Positions 1 to 9,423 of a DNA stretch of 64,000 nucleotides are shown here, one piece after another (position 1 is the first letter of the stretch; each line of letters starts with the position of its first letter). The position numbers and the translations under genes are program-made. The notes beneath the pieces were generated by a model. That model was given only the letters and a program-made list of their open reading frames with translations. It had not been told where the DNA came from and did no database searches. This DNA comes from an uncultured Desulfobacterales bacterium (GTDB taxonomy: Bacteria; Desulfobacterota; Desulfobacteria; Desulfobacterales; JAHEIW01). The DNA lies in the NCBI GenBank assembly GCA_947259495.1, contig CAMYLV010000002.1:85922-149921 (forward strand). The letters are read 5' to 3'.

Positions 1-1306
1 TTGCTTTTCTGCAACTTTCAACCGTGTGAGTGATAAAAACCCCTTTGCAATCCCGGTACCAGGAGTGGCCAAACAATAAAGAAGGCTTTCCCCGCACGAC
101 GCTTTCCCAACCAACAGTTCCTGAAACCGTTGCCGAAGCTTTGGCTTTATCGATCAGTTCAAAAGAAGTATAAGTTAACGGTACCAGATGCACATTCGGC
201 ATGGACGCAATCATGTTGTAGAATTCGACGGGCTTTGACCGCTCGGCCGCCTGATACACTTTAAACTGAGAAACGTGTTCCTTGACGTAAATCTTCCAGC
301 CTGGCGGGACAAGTTTTGACAACATATCGATCATCAGGTATTGGTTGCCGAACACGCCTCCGGTCGGGCATGTCTGGCGCTCCGGTTCACATTGGAGCGC
401 TACAAAGACATAAGGTACGGCCAAATTTACCTCTTTTGCCAGTTGATTGTAGGTGGCTAAAATCTTTTTCCTTTTAAACCCTCCCATATTCGTATGGTAT
501 CGTTTCTGAAGATAGTTGGGAACTTTATCGAAGTCTGCTTTTTTGTTCAGATACCCCTTAACGAAGTCCCTTGCAACGCGAAAAAGAATCGCAACAGCCC
601 CGCCGACATCTCCACTTTTTTTGTGGTGCGACAATTTGTACTTCAGATAATATGGCATTGCATCGGCGAATGTCTTTGATAGATTTTCCAAGTGTGTTTC
701 GGTTTCAGGCGTTAGAGATACTTCCTGATGATTGCCCATTTCCAATGCTTCGGTATACGCTTTTCGGATAATCTCCGACCCCTCTTCGAACGAGCTGACC
801 GGATACACAAACCCCGGCAGAGATGTCCTCTCGAACATGACGGTTTTGATATTCATAATCCTGCATAGCGAGTACAGCGCATAATCGTGGCTCACGTGCG
901 GCGTAATCCGATAAACGACAACGTCGGGGCGAAAATGCTCTAGAACACTTTTCCAGTACATAATCTGAGAATGATACCTGGAAATCCGCTCAAAATAGGT
1001 AAGTGCTCCATTATAATTTTGCCGGTCCATCATCTTTAAAAAAATCGACTCATGACCGGACAGAGAGGACAGCAATGGTTTGTCAAGAGGTGAGGGCACG
1101 AGCGCTTCGCAGCCCTTAGGGATAAGGTTCCTTCTGATCTCAGCCTTAGAGTGAAATACGGCCTGGGGAAAAGATTTTAAAACTTTTTGCTGCTGTTTTC
1201 TGCCGATGAAATAACAGATATCCCAACCATAGTCGTCTCGAAGTTTGGCCGCCACATCCACCCAGTATGACATGGTGGCCTGCGCAAATATAGCTTTTGG
1301 GGACAT
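1..1306 (-). CDS. Capsule polysaccharide biosynthesis-type glycosyltransferase (3' end off window)
   Basis: The frame is open from ATG at 1306 to the left window edge (about 435 codons, no stop), so the C-terminus is missing. The protein begins MSPKAIFAQATMSYWVDVAA. Near the visible end it has VSGTVGWESVVRGKP followed by LLFGHSWY, the pattern I associate with capsule-synthesis proteins of the KpsC/KpsS/LipB-like glycosyltransferase superfamily; a KEH motif also fits. It should act in the cytoplasm, building or transferring surface glycan. It is 27 bp downstream of the GT2 gene on the same strand, with AGGA about 11 nt before the ATG, so the two are probably co-transcribed. The exact sugar is unknown. 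Confidence 0.75.
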   Translation of the reverse strand, partial: MSPKAIFAQATMSYWVDVAAKLRDDYGWDICYFIGRKQQQKVLKSFPQAVFHSKAEIRRNLIPKGCEALVPSPLDKPLLSSLSGHESIFLKMMDRQNYNGALTYFERISRYHSQIMYWKSVLEHFRPDVVVYRITPHVSHDYALYSLCRIMNIKTVMFERTSLPGFVYPVSSFEEGSEIIRKAYTEALEMGNHQEVSLTPETETHLENLSKTFADAMPYYLKYKLSHHKKSGDVGGAVAILFRVARDFVKGYLNKKADFDKVPNYLQKRYHTNMGGFKRKKILATYNQLAKEVNLAVPYVFVALQCEPERQTCPTGGVFGNQYLMIDMLSKLVPPGWKIYVKEHVSQFKVYQAAERSKPVEFYNMIASMPNVHLVPLTYTSFELIDKAKASATVSGTVGWESVVRGKPSLLFGHSWYRDCKGVFITHTVESCRKA

Positions 1307-1333
1307 AGAATTAATTTTCCTGTTTTAATCAAG

Positions 1334-2275
1334 TCAGGTTAGAAAAAAGTCTCTAACCGATTCGGGAAGAATGTTTTTAAATTTTTGTTTAATCCGTTTG
1401 GCTCTTCTGAACAATCCGATGTTTTTTTGTTTAAATATAAAAATGATTACCAAAGGAATTATCTTAAATTTATTCTTTACCGGTATGATTTCGGAAAAAA
1501 CTAAAGATCTTGCCAGACGATAAGAATCTTTGGTTAACTGGAATCGTTCATTGAGCATTAAAGAATATGGATCATTGGGATTTTTTTCTCTAAAAAGTTT
1601 GCTTACCGTTTTTTCGAAAAGCACTTTATCGACAAAGACAAATTTTCCAGCCAAAGCGATTTGACATAATAACAATCGTTCCTTGAATAGGCCGGGATAA
1701 GATTTTAAGGATTTACAAAAGATTTTTTTTTCAAAGATCCCATGGATAAATAAATTATTTTTGGTAAATTGCCCCTGTTTATCTCTGGATATGATAATCG
1801 ATCTGGCAAGGTCAGAGTCTGTGTACCCTTCACTTGCCGCATTACCGCTAAAGGTTGTTATTTCAGTACGAGAATCATTTTCCCAAATTCTTTTCGTGGC
1901 ACACATTGCTACGACAGCACCTTCATTTTCAAGTAAGGCGTTGATTAGCGTTGAAACAAAGGTTGGGTACCAATAATCATCACCGCTGGCATAAAAAAAG
2001 TATTTGCCTTTTGACAAGTTAAGAACCTTAAAGAAATTTAAATGACTTCCGATATTTTTCTCATTCTTATTTACTTTAAGATGTGGGTTCGAAGCTGCAT
2101 ATCTTTTTAGAATTGACGCACTCTTGTCCCGTGAATTGTCATCGGATGCAATTATTTCGATATTCCGATAATCCTGACCTAAAAGAGAACCCAAAGCTCG
2201 TTCGAGTGTTTTTTCATTATTAAAAACAGGCAATCCGATGGAAACAAGTGGCCGCTTTTCGGGTAAATTCACCAC
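1334..2275 (-). CDS. Glycosyltransferase family 2
   Basis: 313 aa GT-A fold enzyme. The N-terminus PLVSIGLPVFNNEKTLERAL is the usual GT2 nucleotide-binding start; ASDDNSRD (about residues 43-50) and ASGDDYWYP (about 96-104) are the Asp-rich motifs that bind the nucleotide sugar and metal. The C-terminal third is basic and lacks a clear transmembrane helix, suggesting a cytoplasmic or membrane-associated enzyme adding one sugar to a surface glycan. It lies in a minus-strand polysaccharide run, separated from the methyltransferase gene by a 255 bp AT-rich gap in which I see no gene. Donor and acceptor cannot be read from the sequence. Confidence 0.85.
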   Translation of the reverse strand: MVNLPEKRPLVSIGLPVFNNEKTLERALGSLLGQDYRNIEIIASDDNSRDKSASILKRYAASNPHLKVNKNEKNIGSHLNFFKVLNLSKGKYFFYASGDDYWYPTFVSTLINALLENEGAVVAMCATKRIWENDSRTEITTFSGNAASEGYTDSDLARSIIISRDKQGQFTKNNLFIHGIFEKKIFCKSLKSYPGLFKERLLLCQIALAGKFVFVDKVLFEKTVSKLFREKNPNDPYSLMLNERFQLTKDSYRLARSLVFSEIIPVKNKFKIIPLVIIFIFKQKNIGLFRRAKRIKQKFKNILPESVRDFFLT

Positions 2276-2530
2276 ACATTCTCCGATTCATAAATTGTTA
2301 GATCTAAAGCTATTCTCCATATCAGCACAGTAATAACCGAACCTTTGAGTACAATATCTTTGGTAATTGACTTAGAATGAACGATCTGTTGTAGTTTGTA
2401 AGGAAAGCATTAAACTGGAATTGACGATTCATCAATCATAGAAACTTCATCATTTCAATGTGTTAAAGCTGTGCATAATGGTTAGCCCTCATGAATCCGG
2501 GCACCTGTAATAAAATTAAAAGAGCTCTTA

Positions 2531-3283
2531 TCACTCCTTTACAGCCCTGAGATATCCTCCCGGACTGCAGGTCAACAGCAATTTTTGGTCATAATAATGG
2601 TCCACTTCAAATCTATCATTTTCTTTGAGGAATTGCCGCAGGGCTGTTTTCGGGTTATTTCCAGGCCCCCATGGTCGAGAGCGATGTTCTTGTTCCGGTA
2701 TGTCCTCCACAACTGTATCTCCACATATAAGATAACACCCCTTACCGACCAATGGAGAATAGAGATGCAGCTCTTTGAGTACGTGATCATGCGTATGATA
2801 AGAATCCAACATAACCATGACCTCACGGCAGTCCCCCACGATGGCTTTGACCCGGCCGAGGGTGTCTTGTTCAATTGATGAGCCGTTAATCAAGATTAAC
2901 CTTTCAGAAAGCTTTCCGTGAGAAGCAAGTCTTTCTTTTAGATTTTCGGGTAAATAAATATCCACCCCGATGATTCGTTCACCTCCAAGAACCTCCATTA
3001 GAGTCGAATAGAACAACAGGGAGCCCCCCCAAGCAACACCCAATTCTATGATAAATTTCGGTCTGGTTTTGTAGATGATTTCTTGAAGTGCAAACATATC
3101 CTGAGGAAGATTAAGACATGGCTCTCCCAGCCAGTTGGTTTGATGTATCCATCGATAATGATCTGCTCGCACCAATACGTTGAGGGCCTCCTGGCAAAGT
3201 TCTTGATCTTTCGCCATCTCCCTGGCAGATTCAATTCTCAGGTTTTCGAATTCCTCCCGGGTATAAAGCTTTTTATCTCCCAC
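2531..3283 (-). CDS. CmcI-like SAM-dependent methyltransferase (cephalosporin hydroxylase family)
   Basis: About 250 aa. After a short helical N-terminus come NWLGEPCLNLPQDMFALQEI and then FIIELGVAWGGSLLF, the SAM-binding glycine loop typical of the CmcI / rhamnosyl O-methyltransferase family, followed by IIGVDIYLP (acidic end of strand beta2) and VMVMLDSYHTHDHV. In polysaccharide loci these usually methylate a sugar. I chose the GTG at 3283 because GGGAGG lies 4 nt upstream; an ATG at 3391 is possible but would overlap the preceding epimerase by 119 bp and has no such site. The chosen start leaves an 11 bp overlap, consistent with translational coupling. Confidence 0.75.
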   Translation of the reverse strand: MGDKKLYTREEFENLRIESAREMAKDQELCQEALNVLVRADHYRWIHQTNWLGEPCLNLPQDMFALQEIIYKTRPKFIIELGVAWGGSLLFYSTLMEVLGGERIIGVDIYLPENLKERLASHGKLSERLILINGSSIEQDTLGRVKAIVGDCREVMVMLDSYHTHDHVLKELHLYSPLVGKGCYLICGDTVVEDIPEQEHRSRPWGPGNNPKTALRQFLKENDRFEVDHYYDQKLLLTCSPGGYLRAVKE

Positions 3284-4220
3284 GATTCCTCCCTGCGGTT
3301 TTGAGTAATTCGATCGTCTCACCGATGCTTTTTTCCAGGTTTCCCGTAAATTGAAAGCCGCATTCTTTGAAACGGCGGTTAGAAACTTCATAAGACAGCT
3401 GATTCATGATGGGCGATTCGACATACTGCACCTCTACATCCCCCATCTTTTTGCGAATCATGGCAACAATGTCTCTTACGGTCAGATTGTCCGTAAGAAC
3501 ATTGTATACCCGTCCGTCAAAGTGGTCTTGGGAAATGATGAATTTAAGGGCTTCTATGGCTTCGATCAGGTCTAGATAAGGGCGTTTCTGGTCATAGGCG
3601 GTCGTCCAGACACTCAGGGGCTGGCCGAGCACTGCCTGCCAGCAGAATTTGTTAACCGCGGTGTGAAAGCGCATTCCGGGCGACACCCCACAAATGGTGC
3701 CGAACCGGCAGGTGACAAATCGCAATCCCTTTGAATTTCCAAGCGAAACCAGAAAGCTTTCTTCCCTCAGCTTTGTTTCAGCATAAGGGCTTTGCGGCTT
3801 GAGCTCACTGTCTGGACACGCCTCGTCTACTCTATCGTTTTGGGTGCCGTAAACGCTTGTAGAAGAGAGATGGATTAAAGCTGTGCCGGTTTTCGCGCAG
3901 GCCTCCGCTACCCGTTTGGAAGCAGTGAAGTTTTCATATTCGACCTTTTCCCGGATTTCAAAACTACCGGCAGCGTCTGTAATGGCAGCCAGATGGACAA
4001 CCACGTCTGCTCCGTCAGTGATTTTTTCCAGATCGTATTCGAGCACATTTTCTTCGACAAAGGCGTAATTGCCTTCGCGCGGAAGATCGAACAGCGAGCA
4101 GTAACGCTGTGCAGACATATTGTCAATCATCACGATTTGCGCTCCGGGAAACGTTGCGGGGATTTCCCTGATAAGACGTGAGCCGATGTGACCCAGAGCT
4201 CCTGTTACCACTATTTTCAT
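3273..4220 (-). CDS. NAD-dependent epimerase/dehydratase (extended SDR)
   Basis: 315 aa from ATG 4220. The N-terminal Rossmann motif is VTGALGHIGSRL; the active-site motif is SPYAETKLREE (YxxxK), preceded by LSSTSVYG with the catalytic Ser/Thr. This is an extended short-chain dehydrogenase acting on a nucleotide sugar, probably a 4-epimerase or dehydratase of the surface-glycan pathway. The ATG at 4220 has GGTGA just upstream and sits 5 bp after the stop of the preceding epimerase; an earlier in-frame start at 4250 would overlap that gene. It forms a tight operon with its neighbours. Substrate is not determinable by eye. Confidence 0.8.
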   Translation of the reverse strand: MKIVVTGALGHIGSRLIREIPATFPGAQIVMIDNMSAQRYCSLFDLPREGNYAFVEENVLEYDLEKITDGADVVVHLAAITDAAGSFEIREKVEYENFTASKRVAEACAKTGTALIHLSSTSVYGTQNDRVDEACPDSELKPQSPYAETKLREESFLVSLGNSKGLRFVTCRFGTICGVSPGMRFHTAVNKFCWQAVLGQPLSVWTTAYDQKRPYLDLIEAIEALKFIISQDHFDGRVYNVLTDNLTVRDIVAMIRKKMGDVEVQYVESPIMNQLSYEVSNRRFKECGFQFTGNLEKSIGETIELLKTAGRNRGR

Positions 4221-4225
4221 AAATT

Positions 4226-5230
4226 TCACCGTAGATATTCGTTCAGACAATTCTCGTAATAGGCTTTGGTTTCGATCAAGCCATTCTTTAGATCGTACTG
4301 CGGGGACCAGTTCAAAACCTCCTTAATTTTTTGGTTGCTGATGATTGCATCACCCACTTCGACCGCCTTTCTTTGTTTGGGCCAATTAACGAAATTAACG
4401 CTCCCCGAGCCGATATGTTGCACGGTGGCTTCGGCAATTTCAGCCACACTGTAATGCTCATCGCCAACCGCAAACAAGGTCTCCCCCCGGAATCGATCCG
4501 TCTGGAATGCATGAATGAGCGCTGCAATTGCATCTTCCACGTAAATCACGTTTCTTCTCTGCTTACCGTCACCAAAGACCGTAATCGCTTTTGCTTGTAA
4601 GGCCAGCCCAATGAAATAGTTATTAAAAGTGAACTCCGGACTATGTATGCTCGCCCGAGGGCCATAAACATTAGAGAGTCTGACGACGCCTCCCCGCATC
4701 TGGTAGGCATGCGAATAGATCAGAACGTATTTCTCCGAGACAGATTTGTTGGCAGAATAAATGTCTGTTGGAAATTCAGGGTGTTTTTCGTCTGCGGGGG
4801 AGTACTGTAGCTTGCCCAACTGGGTGCTGGTTCCTATGTGAATGAACTTCACATCCCTATTGAACCGACGAGCTGCTTCCAGCAAATTAATTACTCCCCG
4901 ACTGTTCACATCCAGATCAATCCAGGGTTCTTTCATCGAAAAAGGATGAGATGTGGAAGCAGCACAATTAACAATAACATCTTTCTTCGTAACCTCCTGG
5001 GAAATCTGATCAAAATTGAGTATGTCATGATACCGCAGTCTGACCAAGTCCTTAATACTATGAATGTTGTATAGGTTTCCACCGGATCGGGGGTCCAGAC
5101 AATCGAAAATGGTTACTTCGGCACCCAATTCAATGCACTTGTGGGCCAGATTGCTACCGATAAACCCCAATCCCCCGGTAATCAATACTCTTAGGCCTTT
5201 TAAACTGTGTAGACTAGCTTTAGCTTGCAT
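4226..5230 (-). CDS. NAD-dependent epimerase/dehydratase (extended SDR)
   Basis: 334 aa. It has the dinucleotide-binding motif ITGGLGFIGSNLAH (about residues 17-30), IHIGTSTQLG, and the catalytic IYSANKSVSEKY (YxxxK), then RLSNVYGPRAS and GDGKQRRNVIYVEDA, the hallmarks of UDP-glucose-4-epimerase-like SDRs. It is divergent from the neighbouring SDR at 3273-4220, so this is not a recent duplication. Adjacent to an aminotransferase of the DegT family, it could supply a keto-sugar for amination, although that aminotransferase is frameshifted here. Spacing to the downstream SDR is 5 bp. Confidence 0.82.
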   Translation of the reverse strand: MQAKASLHSLKGLRVLITGGLGFIGSNLAHKCIELGAEVTIFDCLDPRSGGNLYNIHSIKDLVRLRYHDILNFDQISQEVTKKDVIVNCAASTSHPFSMKEPWIDLDVNSRGVINLLEAARRFNRDVKFIHIGTSTQLGKLQYSPADEKHPEFPTDIYSANKSVSEKYVLIYSHAYQMRGGVVRLSNVYGPRASIHSPEFTFNNYFIGLALQAKAITVFGDGKQRRNVIYVEDAIAALIHAFQTDRFRGETLFAVGDEHYSVAEIAEATVQHIGSGSVNFVNWPKQRKAVEVGDAIISNQKIKEVLNWSPQYDLKNGLIETKAYYENCLNEYLR

Positions 5231-5262
5231 TTCATCTCCTTAATCCAGAGATTCTAATATGT

Positions 5263-6385
5263 TTAATCATTCAGGATCGCTTTAATTCCATCACAAATTC
5301 TATCAATCTGTTCTTCTGTCAAATTAGCGGCTCCCGGAAGATTAATTCCGCGCACAGATATATCGTACGCCACAGGATTTAGTGGTTCATATTTTTCCTG
5401 ACAATCTGGAAAAGCCGGCAGTGATGATAAAGGATAAAAAAACGGTCGTGCGGGGATCCCAAATTTTGCCAGCTTCTCTATAGCATCATGTTTGGTCAGG
5501 TTGTGTGATTTCCCAAAAACAACGGCTGTAATCCATGCTCCATTAATTCCGCCTTCCGGCTCCGGATTTAGCTCAATATCATCAACATCACTCAAACGTT
5601 CCTTATACATTCGAAGTTGTTCTCTTTTTTTCCCTACCAGCTCGTCAACACGCTGAAACTGAGCATATCCTAATGCGGCCTGTATGTTGAAAGGCATATA
5701 TTTAAAGGTTACTTCGTAATTGTAGTACAAGGGGCCATCGGGCTTGCGGCCGTCGACCGTGATCCCTCCATACAAAACAACGTTCGTATACACCGTCATC
5801 ATCGAGGAGCAGCATGCCACCCTCACCGGTGGTAAGCGTTTTTGTGCGGTGAAAACTGAACACCGAGCCGATGCCAAACTTGCCGGCTCTAATACCACGA
5901 TATTTTGAACCAAGCGCCTCTGCAGCGTCCTCAATAAGTGGGATGCCATACTCTTGAGAAATCGACAGGAGTTCATCCATCCGCGGCATATTGCCATACA
6001 GGTCAACGACAATAATCGCTTTGGTATTTTCAGTGATGCTATCCCTGACTGACGCAGGGTCCAAACACCAGCTTTCCGGGTCAATGTCGCAAAATACGGG
6101 TGTTGCCCCGAGGTAGGTAATGGGAGCGGCAGTGGCTATCCAGGTACACTCGGGCACAATGACCTCGTCACCGGGTTTGATACCCAGTCCGGTCAATAAA
6201 AGGTGGATAGATGTGGTGCAGTTGGGAGTCATAAGGGCATATTTGCGATCGTGATATTCGGCAAAAACTCTTTGGAATTCCTCACAATAGAAGTAAGGTT
6301 GTTCGTACCAGTCACGCATCGCCTTTTCGACAATTTTGATTTCATGTTCCGTGATCCATGGCCCGGCTATGAAAATTTGTTCCAT
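5263..6385 (-). pseudogene. DegT/DnrJ/EryC1 sugar aminotransferase, frameshifted
   Basis: Two overlapping minus-strand frames together make one DegT-type PLP enzyme of about 373 aa. The upstream frame (start 6385) carries residues 1 to about 212, including PNCTTSIHLLLTGLGIKPGD, EDAAEALGS and the Schiff-base lysine in SFHRTKTLTTGEGG, up to WRDHGR. The downstream frame (ending 5263) resumes at about KPDGPLYYNYEV and runs to the C-terminus NLTEEQIDRICDGIK. The switch is near 5745-5765 and is equivalent to one extra base or two missing bases. It is either a real inactivating mutation or a sequence error. The intact enzyme would convert a keto-sugar nucleotide to an amino sugar. Confidence 0.85.
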
Positions 6386-6478
6386 CTTAATTCACTCCAA
6401 AATGCAGATGATTGTATCAAAGATTTGGTAAATATCCATTCCATTTGATGACAAACTTATCACGACTAGTTTTTGATA

Positions 6479-6727
6479 CTAAATTTCTATTTCCATATCA
6501 TCAGTCGCGGCAAAAGTTCTGTCAAAAAATTCTCGCGCTTCCGCTTCCGCATGTCGTCTTGCTTCTAAGGTTGAATATTCGTTTGCATCAAAATGCACCA
6601 GCGCTAGCATTTTAGCATTTCCTGCATCTAATACGATAAATGCGCTGCTGCACTCAATAAGTGTGCAAAGTGTATTGCCGGTGTGTGTATCGTACCACCC
6701 GTTAGTACCCAGAAAACGAACTCGCAT
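6479..6727 (-). pseudogene. Internally deleted MBL-fold hydrolase remnant
   Basis: 82 aa in one open frame, but it reads as the two ends of a larger protein. Residues 1-37 (MRVRFLGTNGWYDTHTGNT, then FIVLDAGN) match the first beta strands of ribonuclease Z-like metallo-beta-lactamase-fold proteins found in polysaccharide loci. Residues 38-82 (LALVHFDANEYSTLEARRHA, then DDMEIEI) match the extreme C-terminus of the same family. The central roughly 160-180 residues, which would contain the HxHxDH metal site, are absent, so no hydrolase activity is possible. An in-frame internal deletion is the simplest explanation. Confidence 0.7.
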
Positions 6728-6786
6728 TTTGTAATCTTTTTAAGTTGTCTTGTTTTTGAGGGCTTTTCCTGAATTCAGTGCTTTTA

Positions 6787-7503
6787 TCAATCAGCCTGGT
6801 GCTTGCCTATGGGACGCGCCGGGACTCCCACAACCGTTACACCGTCGGGAACATCTTCGGTTACCACCGCGCCGGCGCCGACGACCGCATCAGCGCCGAT
6901 TGAAATGCGCGGAAGAACTGTTGATCCGGCGCAAATCCATCCATTAACGCCGACTTCGACCAAACCACATAAAGTTGCTCCCGGAGCAGCTTCCACACCC
7001 GCTTGGAGAATATTTTCATGATCAACGCTTGCATTTGTATTGATAATACACTGCTTTCCAATTACAGTTTCCGCTAAAACTTTAGCACCAGCTAATATTT
7101 GGGAACCTTCACCAACCTCAGCATTCTTATCAATCCATGCCGTCGGGTGAGCTACGGTAACGGCCTGCAGTCCCTCTGCAACGAGTGCCTCATGCAAACG
7201 CAATCGAACCCGGCCATGAGGATTGCCAATAGCAACCAAAAAACCTGTTTTTTTTCTGTTTTGCGTCTTAACCCAATGCTTGAATCCATCCCACCCTTCG
7301 TAGATAGGAACATCTGGAAAAGGGGACGGAAGACCGGGCGTATCATCGATGACAGCTGAAACAATTGAACCATAGTGTTCGACAATCACCCGTAAGATTT
7401 TAGCCTGTCCTGTGCCACCATATATCAGGACTTTTGGTGGCAGTCTGTTGATATGCGACAGCAAAACAACTCCTCCTGCACGAAAAGCCATTTCAGAACT
7501 CAA
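6787..7503 (-). CDS. NeuD/PglD-like sugar O- or N-acyltransferase (hexapeptide repeat)
   Basis: 238 aa. The N-terminal part KVLIYGGTGQAKILRVIVEH is the Rossmann-like sugar-nucleotide binding domain typical of NeuD/PglD. From about residue 125 onward come left-handed beta-helix hexapeptide repeats (VGEGSQILAGAKVLAET, then IGADAVVGAGAVVTEDV) ending VVGVPARPIG. These enzymes acetylate nucleotide-activated amino sugars or sialic-acid-like sugars with acetyl-CoA. This fits a cluster containing a (broken) DegT aminotransferase. The first 18 residues are unusual for the family; a start closer to KVLIYGG is possible. Confidence 0.82.
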   Translation of the reverse strand: MSSEMAFRAGGVVLLSHINRLPPKVLIYGGTGQAKILRVIVEHYGSIVSAVIDDTPGLPSPFPDVPIYEGWDGFKHWVKTQNRKKTGFLVAIGNPHGRVRLRLHEALVAEGLQAVTVAHPTAWIDKNAEVGEGSQILAGAKVLAETVIGKQCIINTNASVDHENILQAGVEAAPGATLCGLVEVGVNGWICAGSTVLPRISIGADAVVGAGAVVTEDVPDGVTVVGVPARPIGKHQAD

Positions 7504-8139
7504 AAATGGGAACTGTTCTTTGTAGACAACACAATGTAATGTACATTCAAAAAGTTATAAAACTAAACAGTTATTTTGTTTTGTGTATCGAGCTATTGAA
7601 AGGTGCCCAGTGGCTAGTTACACTGGTTTCATTATAGTGCGCTGAAATGGCAAAAAGCCGCTTCATGAATACCCAAAAACCGGCAGCTTTTCAAGGACAA
7701 AACCGAACGGCACTCAAATCGTCTTTGGCTGGTCTGAATGATCTTTACACCGAAGGGACTGCGCCGCAACGAGGCACGATTCATCCTTAAAAGGTATAAG
7801 TCGATTCTCTGATTTGTCTCAAATGCCCTGCCGTGATGGAAATGATCCGCTTTCGCGGGGACAAATTGGATCCATCGCGCTTTGCAAATTGGATGGGCGG
7901 CCGCTTTTAGCTGCAGTCCAAATCCCATATCAGCTTACACAACATCTAGTGGCGCTTTTCTTCTTGACTAACAACAGCCCATTTGTCATACACTACCCTT
8001 AAAAAAAAGCAAGGGCCTCTTGGCCTGGGGGCGAATTATCGATGCTCGCGAAGATGTAATGGATGGACTTGCCAATTTGCCCAAGCCAGCTTTAATGGCC
8101 CCAATCCACGCCAAACTCTTTCGAATCAGCCCTTAACAA
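7504..8139. other. Gene-poor 636 bp gap with a probable coding remnant
   Basis: No convincing intact gene is present. ORFs at 7632-7928 (-) and 7814-8002 (+) have no recognisable motif and uneven codon use. A plus-strand frame with no start runs from about 7972 to a TAA at 8134-8136 and ends HAKLFRISP. Its last residues resemble the C-termini of the two surface-carbohydrate proteins nearby (FDKLFRISC and LNQFFRISA). It may be the tail of a lost paralogue, left when the island rearranged. That stop is separated from the ATG at 8140 by a single codon, in the same frame. Confidence 0.4.
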
Positions 8140-9414
8140 ATGTTCCTTTTTTTTGCCAGGCACTTTAACGACATAGACCATCTGACGCCCGTGGTGTGGA
8201 AAATGAAGAAGGCGAATCATTCGGTCGCAGTCTACTGTATGAATCCGCGTTTCGATTATTGCAGTGATTATCGCCTTCGTTTTCTGAAAGATCTGGGCGT
8301 TACCGTCGATTATTTACACAATCATTTTGACAGTCGTCGCGGCAGGTTTCATGAACTGGTGAATTCTGTCATGCACAAAGCTTATGCCGCTCAAAAAAGA
8401 TTCGTACCGCATCGTCTGGGGTCACCATCTTATGAAAGGCTGATTGGATATCTTGCGGGTCAGGCTGGGACAATGTTCTACAAACTCCTTCGCTTCGGCT
8501 ACTATGACCTTCGGTGGGCGCGGTCTATCCTCAAAAAATCAGGCGCCCGGGCCATATGTTTTGATCACATCATGCCGGGGCTGTATGTTGTCGGCAATCT
8601 TTTGAAAGCGGCGCAAGAAATGTCCATACCTTCTTTTTCACTTCCCCACGGCGTTCTTCTATACACCAATGAAGCAACCAAACCTAAATCGACGGATGCG
8701 AGAAGATTGGCAAAATTTAATGGATTTGATTATATTATCGTACCAAATGGGTTGCGCAAGGATCTTCTGGTGCGATCCGGTGTTTCAGCAGAAAAAATTT
8801 TTGTGCTCGGATGTGCCAGATACAGCGATGAATGGCTGGAGCAAAACAAAAAAATTATCCCACGGCGGATAGAAGCGACGGCACATCGCAAAAACAGACT
8901 AAAAGTTGTCTTTATGCCGTCCAAGCCCCAGTGCCAGGCTGATTTAGGCAGATTGAATACCACCTGTAACATATTAGCCGGCATGGAGAATATTGACGTT
9001 ATGATTAAACCCCATACCCGGGCAGGAGGTGAAAAACATCTGTTTGAAGGCAACAACCTGCCGGATGCATCGCGCATTCTCACCGCGGAATTATGTGAAT
9101 GGGCAGATGTCTCCCTTGTCGTCGGCTCCAGCGTGATCACCGAGGCACTCATGCGAAAAAAGCCCGCGCTGTATCTCAAATACCTGCATGCAAACACCAC
9201 GCTGTTTGAAAAATTGGGGGCCTGCTGGACGATACAAGATGAAAATGAGCTGGAAAATGCATTAATGTCTTTGCAAAAAAATAAAACCGGCGTACCCTAT
9301 GAAGAGGCCGGTGTTTTAGATTATGTAACAGAAGTCGTCTACGGCGGCAGGGCAGAAAAGGACGTGCTTGGAAATTACGAAAACTTTATCGTGGGTCACG
9401 CAAAGGATCGATAA
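8140..9414 (+). CDS. Surface polysaccharide biosynthesis protein, glycosyltransferase-like
   Basis: 424 aa. It begins directly in a Rossmann-like strand (MFLFFARHFNDIDHLTPVVW), then has SLPHGVLLYTN, DYIIVPNGLRKDLLV, VFMPSKPQ, VMIKPHTRAGGE and a late WADVSLVVGSSVITEALMRK, the order of motifs seen in capsule/teichoic-type GT-B glycosyltransferases. It probably transfers a sugar or polyol phosphate during surface glycan synthesis. There is no Shine-Dalgarno before the ATG and an in-frame stop two codons upstream, so the 5' end may have been rewritten by rearrangement; expression is uncertain. It converges with the sulfotransferase at 9424, only 9 bp away. Confidence 0.7.
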   Translation: MFLFFARHFNDIDHLTPVVWKMKKANHSVAVYCMNPRFDYCSDYRLRFLKDLGVTVDYLHNHFDSRRGRFHELVNSVMHKAYAAQKRFVPHRLGSPSYERLIGYLAGQAGTMFYKLLRFGYYDLRWARSILKKSGARAICFDHIMPGLYVVGNLLKAAQEMSIPSFSLPHGVLLYTNEATKPKSTDARRLAKFNGFDYIIVPNGLRKDLLVRSGVSAEKIFVLGCARYSDEWLEQNKKIIPRRIEATAHRKNRLKVVFMPSKPQCQADLGRLNTTCNILAGMENIDVMIKPHTRAGGEKHLFEGNNLPDASRILTAELCEWADVSLVVGSSVITEALMRKKPALYLKYLHANTTLFEKLGACWTIQDENELENALMSLQKNKTGVPYEEAGVLDYVTEVVYGGRAEKDVLGNYENFIVGHAKDR

Positions 9415-9423
9415 TACTGATTT

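Noticed and set aside
7632-7928. 98 aa minus ORF in the intergenic gap
   Set aside because: Arg/His-rich low-quality translation and no start signal; likely non-coding.
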